Shown: in pieces, positions 6,266 to 11,141 of the stretch
Layout of the letters: the number at the start of each line of letters is the position of its first letter
How positions within the stretch are numbered: the first letter of the stretch is position 1
From: Clostridia bacterium
GTDB lineage: Bacteria > Bacillota > Peptococcia > DRI-13 > DTU073
Direction of reading: 5' to 3'
DNA length: 11,141 bases
Assembly: GCA_028709105.1 (NCBI GenBank)
Contig: JAQVYD010000034.1
Span: forward strand, 1-11,141
Notes under the pieces: generated by a model
Told to the model about the DNA's origin: nothing
What the model saw: the letters and a program-made list of their open reading frames with translations, nothing else
Databases searched by the model: none
Translations under genes and position numbers: made by a program

Positions 6266-7608
6266 TATTTTTCACCCCCCACATTTTTCACCTTAGCCCT
6301 AGTAACGGAAATCGCTTGTTTTGCTCGCCGTAGATATTGGACAAGGGGAATTCTCGCCGGACAAACATAAGCACAAGAGCCACATTCGATACAACTCAGC
6401 GCATTGTTCTGAGCGGCTTCTTCCCACAAACCACGTTTAGCCAGCTTCACAATCGTCGTTGGTTCCAAAAAGAGAGGACAAACCTCCATACATTTACCAC
6501 AACGAACACAATTATATTCCCTGATTTTTTTCTGAATCACTTTTTTAAGGACAACAATACCGGAACTACCTTTAATTACGGGGATATCCGGAGTAAAAAC
6601 TGCTTTTCCCATCATTAAGCCACCGGCAATTATTTTCTCAATTTCCCCAGTATACCCACCACTTTTCGCAATTAAATAACTAAACAAAGTACCCAGCCTC
6701 ACTAGATAATTAGCCGGTTTTTTAATCCCATCACCACTTAACGTAACAACACGTTCAATCAGGGGTATTCCTAATTCAACAGCATCGGCTATAGCCACAG
6801 CCGTACCTACATTATTAACAATTACGCCTACGTCAAGAGGCAATCTTCCTATCGGGACCTCTCTTTGCGTACAAGCATAAATCAGATGTTTTTCCGAACC
6901 CTGAGGGTATTTTTCTTGAAAAGCTTGTACCCGAATATGTTTATCAGAAGCCACAACCTTTTTTAAAAGAGCAATGGCATCAGGCTTATTTTCTTCAATG
7001 GCAATAATCCCCTGCTGGCAGCCGGTACTCTTTAAGATATAACGTAATCCTGCCACAATCCGTTCTGCTTTTTCCAGCATCAGACGATGATCGGCCGTTA
7101 TATAAGGTTCACATTCCACGCCATTTAAAATAATGTACTCCACCTTTTTTCCTTCAACCGGAGCATATTTCACATGAGCAGGGAAAGTCGCCCCACCTAA
7201 ACCAACTATCCCCGCCTCAAAAATAATCCTCCTTATTTCCTCTGCCGTTAGATCTCCCGGATGAAGATTAGGTTTTACCGTATCAGCCCATTCTTCTTTC
7301 CTATTATTCACAATAACAAGACAATCCACAAAATTTCCGCCGGGATGCTGCTTTTTTTCAATAGCCACAACCTGACCACTAACACTAGCATGAATAGGCG
7401 CAGTTACAAAACCTTTCCCCGCAGCAATCTTTTGCCCTTTTTTCACCTCAGCGCCTATTTCCACAAGAGGAATACAAGGTGCCCCGAGATGCTGAGAAAC
7501 AGGAAGGTAAACTTTATCAGGAATACTAGCAGGGACTATAGATAGTCCTTGTGTCCCTTCCTTATACCCGGGTAGATGAAGCCCACCCTTAAAGGTACTT
7601 GTATTCAT
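6265..7608 (-). CDS. rnfC: Rnf complex subunit RnfC, NADH/NAD+ site
   Basis: The peripheral cytoplasmic subunit where NAD+ is reduced, 447 aa. The order of parts is an RnfC barrel-sandwich N-terminus (about 1-100), the flavin and nucleotide-binding fold related to NuoF with GLGGATFP (136-143), NGVECEPY (162-169) and YPQGSEKHLI (234-243), a SLBB-like region, and two C-terminal 4Fe-4S clusters with Cys 367/370/373/377 and 406/409/412/416. Length and layout match clostridial RnfC; the long Ala-rich C-terminal tail of the proteobacterial form is missing. This is the first gene of the rnf unit. The site TTAGGAG (about 7618-7624) is 9 nt before the ATG. The 122-bp spacer upstream holds a candidate promoter and a strong inverted repeat, listed separately. 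Confidence 0.96.
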   Translation of the reverse strand: MNTSTFKGGLHLPGYKEGTQGLSIVPASIPDKVYLPVSQHLGAPCIPLVEIGAEVKKGQKIAAGKGFVTAPIHASVSGQVVAIEKKQHPGGNFVDCLVIVNNRKEEWADTVKPNLHPGDLTAEEIRRIIFEAGIVGLGGATFPAHVKYAPVEGKKVEYIILNGVECEPYITADHRLMLEKAERIVAGLRYILKSTGCQQGIIAIEENKPDAIALLKKVVASDKHIRVQAFQEKYPQGSEKHLIYACTQREVPIGRLPLDVGVIVNNVGTAVAIADAVELGIPLIERVVTLSGDGIKKPANYLVRLGTLFSYLIAKSGGYTGEIEKIIAGGLMMGKAVFTPDIPVIKGSSGIVVLKKVIQKKIREYNCVRCGKCMEVCPLFLEPTTIVKLAKRGLWEEAAQNNALSCIECGSCAYVCPARIPLVQYLRRAKQAISVTRAKVKNVGGEK

Positions 7609-7668
7609 TCTCCTTCACTCCTAATTTAAAATAATATTAACGTAGTTCTTAACTTCAGATTATCTCTG

Positions 7669-7694
7669 TTGTTGATTCTATTTTGAATCAACAA
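7669..7694. repeat. Perfect 10-bp inverted repeat upstream of rnfC; candidate operator
   Basis: The arms TTGTTGATTC (7669-7678) and GAATCAACAA (7685-7694) are exact reverse complements around a 6-bp spacer TATTTT. There is no T-run after it on either strand, so it is not a standard terminator for the PBP gene. It starts right after the -10-like hexamer of the best rnf promoter candidate, a position typical of a repressor site. The outer TTGTT/AACAA resembles half-sites of the redox regulator Rex, but the spacing is longer than in Rex sites, so Rex is not supported as it stands. Confidence 0.6.
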
Positions 7695-7698
7695 TATC

Positions 7699-7727
7699 AT
7701 TTTACACTATCTTTCGTTCTAATTAAA
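7699..7727 (-). promoter_or_regulatory. Candidate sigma-A promoter of the rnf operon
   Basis: On the minus strand, TTTAAT (7722-7727) and TAAAAT (7699-7704) are separated by 17 bp. The -10 matches 5 of 6 consensus bases and the -35 is weak. Transcription would start near 7692, inside the inverted repeat at 7669-7694, giving a leader of about 85 nt. The match is modest and no better candidate is seen in the spacer. Confidence 0.3.
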
Positions 7728-7730
7728 CAA

Positions 7731-9452
7731 CTATTTTAAAATTCTCTCAGCTATTTCCCTAAATATTGGAGCTGCTACATCTCCACCTCGCAAACCACCC
7801 GCAGAACCATGTTTTTGCTCTTCCACCATCACGACAATAGCTAAACGAGGATTTTCTAAAGGCGTAAAACCGGCAAACCAAGCAATAACCTTGCCCGCTT
7901 CATTAGCTTGAGCCGTCCCTGTTTTTCCTGCTGTTCCCTTCCCTTTCAGCCAAGCTTGTTGTCCCGTTCCTTCACGCGTTGCTGCAGCTAAAGCATCTTT
8001 TAAAAAAGCACAAGTAGATGGTTTTAAGACTTGTACGGGAATTTTATGCGGAAATTCCTGAATCACATCTCCTTGATAATTGCGAACTTGAGCAACAAGG
8101 TGCCAAGGGCGATAAAGCCCCTCCCGACCAATCGTCGCATACAAATTAGCTATCTGTAAAGGGCTGACCAAAACCCCTTGCTGCCCTATCGAAGCGTTAC
8201 CCAGCAAAGCCGGAGGTGACTGATGATTGATTTTAATAGTAAAACCTAATCTTGCTGCATAGTAAGCTAGTCTAACATTCCCTAGCCTTAAACCCAACTG
8301 AATAAAAGTAGTATTACATGACTTTTTTATAGCTTCTCCTAAGTTTACCTCACCATGTTCACATAAGCAATTAATTGCAGTATGGTCAGAAAAAGTATAT
8401 GTACCCAAACAAGTAAAATTCTCTTCCGGCTGAACCAAATTTTCCTCCAACACACCTGCCGCCACCACCATTTTAAAAACAGAACCGGGATAAAAAGCAA
8501 CCCTGTCTGTACGGTCAAGTAATTCGTCAACCCCGGCTAAATGTTTTTCTACATTATTTTGGTCAAAATCCGGTCTGCTGGCTAAGGCCAAAACATCACC
8601 GCTTGGTATATCAATTACGACTACGGCCCCCCGCTTAATTTCTCGCTCCATCACCCTTTCCACAATTTCTTGACAACGCCTATCTAAGGTCAAAATCAGA
8701 TGATTGCGCCAAGCGTCAGCTTCTTCTTTTTTTATTTTGTACCCCAATCCCTCGAGCAGCTTACCCTGAGCATCGGCAAAGCCAATAATTCTATTTTCAG
8801 GCTGTGAACCTTTTAATACTTCCTCATATTTACCTTCAAGACCGGCCACCCCAATTCTATCCGTCAGACGATAAGCCGTCGCTAAAAAACTATTTGTTTC
8901 TACAGTTTTTTGGGCCCTCGTAAATTCTCGCCACCGTTCAGAACTAATACTATTTAAATATCCCACAACATGCCTTGCTAAAGAATTAGGTCCATATCTG
9001 GTTTTTACAGGAATAATTGCTATTCCCGGAATCTTATGTTCTTGATACTTTTTTACTTCTTCCGAAGTTAAATTTACTTTTAAAATCAAAGGAGTACGAC
9101 TACCGTAGTTTTCCCGACTTCTGCAGATGTTCACCTCACTTTCTTTGGCCGAAATTTCCAAAATTTCCTCCAGCTTTTTACAGGTTACTGCTGCGTTTTT
9201 GATACTGCCCGGAAAAGCTACTAATGTCGGTCTAATGCCACTATCTGTGAGAGAAAGCAGATTCCTATCCAGAATTTCCCCGCGATAATATTCCTCAGCA
9301 GAAAGATACTGACTGCGAAACTTTAAAGCTTTTTGGGCTAATTCCCGACCGGAATAAGTACCATTAAAAACCTGCAAATAAAAAACTCGCCCCGCAACCA
9401 AAAAAAGCAAGATGGCGAAAGTAAACATTATTATAATAATCCTTTTACGCAT
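7731..9452 (-). CDS. Class B penicillin-binding protein (peptidoglycan D,D-transpeptidase)
   Basis: Cross-links peptidoglycan stem peptides at the outer face of the membrane. It has 573 aa with an N-terminal membrane anchor (residues 4-24), a dimerisation/pedestal region with GVAGLEGKYEEVLKG (201-215), and a C-terminal transpeptidase domain. The three active-site motifs are intact: SVFK with nucleophile Ser324 and Lys327, SCN (378-380) and KTGT (510-513). GQQGVLVSPLQIANLYA (423-439) is another family block. No glycosyltransferase domain and no PASTA repeats are present. It is short for FtsI/SpoVD, and assignment to elongation, division or sporulation is not possible from the sequence. No mre, rod or fts genes are adjacent. 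The ribosome binding site is a plain AGGGGG 9 nt upstream of the ATG. The gene ends 122 bp before rnfC and has no visible T-tailed terminator. Confidence 0.92.
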   Translation of the reverse strand: MRKRIIIIMFTFAILLFLVAGRVFYLQVFNGTYSGRELAQKALKFRSQYLSAEEYYRGEILDRNLLSLTDSGIRPTLVAFPGSIKNAAVTCKKLEEILEISAKESEVNICRSRENYGSRTPLILKVNLTSEEVKKYQEHKIPGIAIIPVKTRYGPNSLARHVVGYLNSISSERWREFTRAQKTVETNSFLATAYRLTDRIGVAGLEGKYEEVLKGSQPENRIIGFADAQGKLLEGLGYKIKKEEADAWRNHLILTLDRRCQEIVERVMEREIKRGAVVVIDIPSGDVLALASRPDFDQNNVEKHLAGVDELLDRTDRVAFYPGSVFKMVVAAGVLEENLVQPEENFTCLGTYTFSDHTAINCLCEHGEVNLGEAIKKSCNTTFIQLGLRLGNVRLAYYAARLGFTIKINHQSPPALLGNASIGQQGVLVSPLQIANLYATIGREGLYRPWHLVAQVRNYQGDVIQEFPHKIPVQVLKPSTCAFLKDALAAATREGTGQQAWLKGKGTAGKTGTAQANEAGKVIAWFAGFTPLENPRLAIVVMVEEQKHGSAGGLRGGDVAAPIFREIAERILK

Positions 9453-9506
9453 AAAATAAAACCCCCTAACCTTATCTTTACCAAGGAAATTTTTTTCTAA
9501 CCACTA

Positions 9507-9530
9507 AAATTAAATTTTAAAATTTAATTT
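9507..9530. repeat. Perfect 24-bp AT-only palindrome in the divergent PBP/csp spacer
   Basis: The half AAATTAAATTTT (9507-9518) is followed at once by its exact reverse complement (9519-9530), with no spacer. It ends 2 bp before the -35 of the csp promoter and lies 55 bp upstream of the PBP start codon. It could be an operator for one or both genes. A perfect dyad of this length is unlikely to be chance even in AT-rich DNA, though low complexity reduces its weight. Confidence 0.6.
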
Positions 9531-9531
9531 C

Positions 9532-9560
9532 TTTACATTATCATAAAACTATGTTAATAT
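9532..9560 (+). promoter_or_regulatory. Sigma-A promoter of the cold-shock gene
   Basis: TTTACA (9532-9537) and TAATAT (9555-9560) are separated by exactly 17 bp. TGT directly before the -10 makes an extended -10 (TGn). Transcription would start near 9567, leaving an untranslated leader of about 115 nt, which is typical in length for cold-shock genes. Confidence 0.6.
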
Positions 9561-9574
9561 AAACATTACGTGTT

Positions 9575-9614
9575 AAAGAGTTTCAAAGATAAACCTGTTT
9601 TGGCCTCTTTTTTT
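9575..9614 (+). promoter_or_regulatory. Hairpin with T-run in the csp leader; possible attenuator or thermosensitive structure
   Basis: AAAGAG (9575-9580) can pair with CTCTTT (9605-9610). An inner CAAA/TTTG pairing is also possible, and the right arm runs into seven T in all. It resembles a weak intrinsic terminator between the promoter and the ribosome binding site. It could control read-through or fold differently at low temperature. The function is inferred only from position. Confidence 0.35.
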
Positions 9615-9681
9615 AATTTGTTGGTCAAAGGGTATTTGAATGTGACTTTTTGATCAGTCTAATGGTAAAGGAGGTTTTAAA

Positions 9682-9879
9682 ATGCAAGGTAAAGTTAAAT
9701 GGTTTAATGCAGAAAAAGGGTTTGGTTTCATTGAATCAAACGAAGGTGGAGATGTATTTGTTCATTTCTCCGCAATTCAAGGCGATGGATTCAAAACTCT
9801 TGATGAAGGTCAGGAAGTAACCTTTGACGTAGTTGAAGGTAATCGTGGCCCACAAGCTGAAAATGTTGTTCGCAACTAA
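9682..9879 (+). CDS. CspA-family cold-shock protein
   Basis: A small single-domain RNA- and ssDNA-binding protein acting as an RNA chaperone in the cytoplasm, 65 aa, a full-length OB fold. The nucleic-acid binding motifs are present: WFNAEKGFGFI (7-17, containing RNP1) and VFVHF (25-29, RNP2). GNRGPQAENVV (53-63) is the usual C-terminal block. The start is fixed by the strong site AAAGGAGG (9667-9674), 7 nt before the ATG. It is a single-gene unit, with its own promoter and leader upstream and a strong terminator 16 nt after the stop. Which paralogue (CspA to CspE, or CspL) it is cannot be said. Confidence 0.97.
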   Translation: MQGKVKWFNAEKGFGFIESNEGGDVFVHFSAIQGDGFKTLDEGQEVTFDVVEGNRGPQAENVVRN

Positions 9880-9895
9880 TTAAGCTAAACAAAAC

Positions 9896-9940
9896 AAAGG
9901 GAGTGTCTCCGAGGTTAAACTTTGGGACACTCCCTTTTTT
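9896..9940 (+). terminator. Intrinsic terminator of the csp gene
   Basis: A perfect 12-bp stem, AAAGGGAGTGTC (9896-9907) and GACACTCCCTTT (9926-9937), closes an 18-nt loop. It ends in six consecutive T (9935-9940). Confidence 0.93.
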
Positions 9941-10035
9941 CACTTATATTTAGTCATTCGCCAATCTCTTCAATCCTAAGCTCATTTACTAATAGACAGG
10001 GTAGTCTCCAGCCCCTTCTTTTAAAAAATGGCTGT

Positions 10036-10066
10036 GCACCCTCGCGGCAATATAATGTTAGCCGAA
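10036..10066 (+). repeat. Diverged intergenic repeat, copy A
   Basis: The segment containing GCGGCAATATAATGTT then CCGAAG aligns without gaps to 10845-10875 (GCGGGAATGTAGTGTT then CCGATG) at an offset of 809 bp. Over the 26 bp from 10041 to 10066, 19 positions agree. Both copies are in the same orientation and outside genes, one on each side of the MazF-like gene. The copy is short and its outer limits are unclear. Confidence 0.45.
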
Positions 10067-10085
10067 GTATTTTCCTATATACATT

Positions 10086-10091
10086 TATAAT
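10086..10091 (+). promoter_or_regulatory. Isolated consensus -10 hexamer upstream of the MazF-like gene
   Basis: TATAAT is an exact sigma-A -10 match and lies 75 bp before the TTG start. No convincing -35 stands 16-18 bp upstream, so promoter identity is uncertain. Confidence 0.25.
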
Positions 10092-10165
10092 TTACTAATA
10101 CAATTTTTAAGCAGGATTTTCCTCCTTTTTGTTTAATTATGGTAAATGGGTAGGAGGATACTATT

Positions 10166-10681
10166 TTGAAAAAGAAATTTGACGATATATTCAACAAATT
10201 AATTGGTATTAAGAATTATGACCATCGACAATTTATTATTCAGTTGGAGCAATGGGTTAACCAAATCTCTCATTTTTATAATGTAATCGTTAAAGAGGGA
10301 CAGAATCCATCAAAAGTAATTTATAAAATCCCTCTTTCTTTAAGACCAAAAGTTGGTCAAGTCGCATATATTAATCTCAGGAGAGGTTATCCAAAGGAGA
10401 TATTTGATGGGCATTGGTGTTATATTCTGAGTGATTTTGGATCAAAATACATTATAGTTCCAATAACATCAGAAAAATCTGATTCACCCCCTCTTGACGA
10501 AAGATTTGAAATGTATATTGATATTATTGGTTTTGAAAATGGAATAAAGAGAAGGTTACAGATTACTGATATACGTTCCGTTGATATAATGCGTGTACAT
10601 ACAGGCAAAAAGCCATATGATGTTAATACTGATATTTCCCTGATTCGAAATAAAGTTAGTAAAATATTATTTGACATATAG
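10166..10681 (+). CDS. PemK/MazF-like protein with an N-terminal extension (orphan)
   Basis: A 171-aa protein starting with TTG at 10166, chosen because AGGAGG (10152-10157) lies 8 nt upstream and the next residues (KKKFDDIF) are in frame. Residues 1-58 form an extension predicted to be mostly helical, with no family I recognise. From residue ~59 the sequence follows the PemK/MazF endoribonuclease barrel: RPKVGQVAYINLRRG (60-74), GHWCYILSDFGSKYIIVPITS (82-102) and LQITDIRSVDIMRV (131-144). The family cleaves RNA and is normally paired with an antitoxin. No antitoxin gene is adjacent on either side: the 286 bp before it and the 460 bp after it hold no fitting ORF. It may be a stand-alone relative with a regulatory or host role, or a relic of a toxin-antitoxin pair. 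The assignment rests on motif pattern and is weak in overall similarity. Confidence 0.7.
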   Translation: MKKKFDDIFNKLIGIKNYDHRQFIIQLEQWVNQISHFYNVIVKEGQNPSKVIYKIPLSLRPKVGQVAYINLRRGYPKEIFDGHWCYILSDFGSKYIIVPITSEKSDSPPLDERFEMYIDIIGFENGIKRRLQITDIRSVDIMRVHTGKKPYDVNTDISLIRNKVSKILFDI

Positions 10682-10717
10682 ATTAAAATCATATAACATG
10701 AAATTACAGATAAAAAA

Positions 10718-10770
10718 GTCCTTTTAGGACAACATTTAACGAACCCGAAAGGGCAAAACTTTTGAAAAGG
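10718..10770 (+). ncRNA. Cluster of small hairpins before the terminator; possible structured 3' UTR or small RNA
   Basis: Successive short hairpins occur: GTCC-TTTTA-GGAC (10718-10730), CCC-GAAA-GGG (10744-10753, a stable GNRA-type tetraloop) and CTTT-TGA-AAAG (10759-10769). CCTTTT (10720-10725) can also pair with AAAAGG (10765-10770), the left arm of the following terminator, which would be an antiterminator arrangement. No gene follows on this strand. It may therefore be only the 3' UTR of the MazF-like gene. Confidence 0.3.
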
Positions 10771-10800
10771 CCTCATGCAAATGGGGTCTTTTCTCTTTAT
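10765..10800 (+). terminator. Intrinsic terminator after the MazF-like gene
   Basis: The arms AAAAGGCCTCAT (10765-10776) and ATGGGGTCTTTT (10781-10792) form a 12-bp stem including two G-T pairs around a 4-nt GCAA loop. The right arm runs into a T-rich stretch (TTTTCTCTTTATTTT). It lies 84 bp after the stop codon. Confidence 0.75.
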
Positions 10801-10820
10801 TTTCAACTCAAATTACATTA

Positions 10821-10917
10821 TGACCCCGCTGAACTCGCTAATCCGCGCTCCCGCGGGAATGTAGTGTTCTCCGATGCCACACGCCCCGTAACTCAGAGGC
10901 GACAGGACGTCGCACCC
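10821..10917. repeat. GC-rich intergenic island containing repeat copy B
   Basis: About 97 bp are clearly richer in G+C than both flanks. Internal dyads are the palindrome TCCCGCGGGA (10849-10858), the stem GCGAC/GTCGC around AGGAC (10899-10913), and CCCGC (10825-10829) with GCGGG (10853-10857). The portion 10845-10875 aligns with copy A at 10036-10066. No coding frame is convincing. The shape fits a dispersed intergenic repeat or the remnant of a mobile element, an inference that needs a genome-wide copy count. Confidence 0.45.
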
Positions 10918-10965
10918 TTAAACATCTCTGCTTGATTTGTGTTGAAATAATGTAAAGAAGGTAAG

Positions 10966-10995
10966 TTAATAATGCTTATTTGGCTAAGTTATTAA
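10966..10995. repeat. AT-rich imperfect inverted repeat
   Basis: TTAATAA-TG-CTTA (10966-10978) pairs with TAAGTTATTAA (10985-10995), giving 11 bp with a 2-nt bulge and a 6-nt loop. No clear T-run follows on either strand. Function unknown. Confidence 0.35.
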
Positions 10996-11141
10996 AAGAA
11001 TAAACATACCGTTAAATACTGCCATTTTTTTGTTTTTAAAAATCCAAAAAGCACTTCCGCATAATGCAAAGTGCCTTGATCATCTTTCAGTATCTCCCTT
11101 TGATAACCACTTTTAATTTTCATTACAGCTCTATAATTGAA
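10992..11141 (-). CDS. Possible 3' end of an unidentified gene, or spurious frame
   Basis: A minus-strand frame is open from the right edge to a TAA at 10992-10994, 49 codons. It contains YQREILKDDQGTLHYAEVLF. An internal ATG at 11123 has no good ribosome binding site. I do not recognise the protein. A terminator-like hairpin (11046-11074) lies inside the frame, which argues that the real upstream gene ends earlier, beyond the edge. Confidence 0.2.
   Translation of the reverse strand, partial: FNYRAVMKIKSGYQREILKDDQGTLHYAEVLFGFLKTKKWQYLTVCLFF
11046..11074 (-). terminator. Terminator-like hairpin for a minus-strand gene beyond the right edge
   Basis: On the minus strand GCACTT and AAGTGC (11051-11056 and 11069-11074 on the plus strand) form a stem with an inner GCAT/ATGC pairing. 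It is followed at once by TTTTTGG and, a little later, another T-run. This suggests transcription entering from the right of the window. Confidence 0.55.

Larger units (their letters stand above)
10682..11141. other. 460-bp right-end region without a confident gene
   Basis: It holds, from left to right: hairpins and the terminator of the MazF-like gene (to 10800), a GC-rich island (about 10821-10917) containing repeat copy B, an AT-rich inverted repeat (10966-10995), and a minus-strand terminator-like hairpin (11046-11074). The only open frame of note is a weak minus-strand one at the edge. Confidence 0.6.

Noticed and set aside
7669..7694. Terminator of the penicillin-binding protein gene
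   Set aside because: The stem is perfect but has no T-run downstream on the minus strand, and its position next to a promoter-like sequence fits an operator better.
7669..7694. Canonical Rex operator
   Set aside because: Rex sites have two TTGTT(A/G)A-type halves separated by a short fixed spacer. Here the outer halves are about 12 bp apart.
10740..10790. Class I cyclic-di-GMP (GEMM) riboswitch
   Set aside because: The GGGCAAA, GAAA and GCAAA strings recall the 5' half of GEMM-I, but the second helix with its CTAA and GGTAGC-type segments is absent and a terminator follows at once with no gene.
10420..10806. Minus-strand 128-aa frame overlapping the MazF-like gene
   Set aside because: It lies antisense to a better supported gene with a proper ribosome binding site, runs through the terminator region, and shows no recognisable protein motifs.
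1..11141. CRISPR array, tRNA or rRNA genes
   Set aside because: No regularly spaced repeats, no tRNA cloverleaf with a TTCRA-type arm and no rRNA-like conserved blocks were seen on reading both strands.

Overview
The window looks like chromosomal DNA of a spore-forming, anaerobic, low-GC Firmicute (Clostridia in the broad sense). The evidence is a truncated sigK gene for the mother-cell sporulation sigma factor, a complete Rnf ferredoxin:NAD+ oxidoreductase operon in the clostridial order rnfC-D-G-E-A-B, strong purine-rich ribosome binding sites, and AT-rich spacers. The genus cannot be fixed from the sequence alone.

Layout. From about 9450 leftwards everything reads on the minus strand: a class B penicillin-binding protein (9452-7731), then rnfC, rnfD, rnfG, rnfE, rnfA, rnfB (7608-2529), then apbE (2498-1437), a small membrane-anchored NusG domain II protein (1444-1070), a Gx-transporter/heptaprenyl diphosphate synthase component I-like membrane protein (1053-550), and the 5' part of sigK (466 to beyond position 1). 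From rnfC to the Gx protein the genes overlap or are separated by at most 44 bp, so this looks like one nine-gene transcription unit. To the right, on the plus strand, are a cold-shock protein gene with a good promoter, a ~115-nt leader and a strong terminator (9532-9940), and then an orphan PemK/MazF-like gene (10166-10681) with its own terminator. The last ~460 bp hold no confident gene, but contain structured RNA-like hairpins, a GC-rich island, a diverged intergenic repeat and a probable minus-strand terminator for a gene beyond the right edge.

How the genes work together. Rnf transfers electrons from reduced ferredoxin to NAD+ and pumps Na+ or H+. RnfG and RnfD carry covalently bound FMN on Thr residues in a periplasm-like compartment, and ApbE attaches it using FAD. 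Acceptor-type motifs are visible in both subunits, so apbE sits next to its likely substrates. The NusG-II and Gx-type proteins complete what looks like an extracytosolic flavinylation/Rnf maturation module. The Gx protein could supply flavin, which is an inference.

The most interesting unexplained features are a perfect 10-bp inverted repeat just downstream of a plausible rnf promoter, a perfect 24-bp AT palindrome in the PBP/csp divergent spacer, an extra C-terminal CxxCxxC in RnfB, the altered HLLSSQTG motif in ApbE, and two diverged copies of a short repeat that bracket the orphan MazF-like gene.
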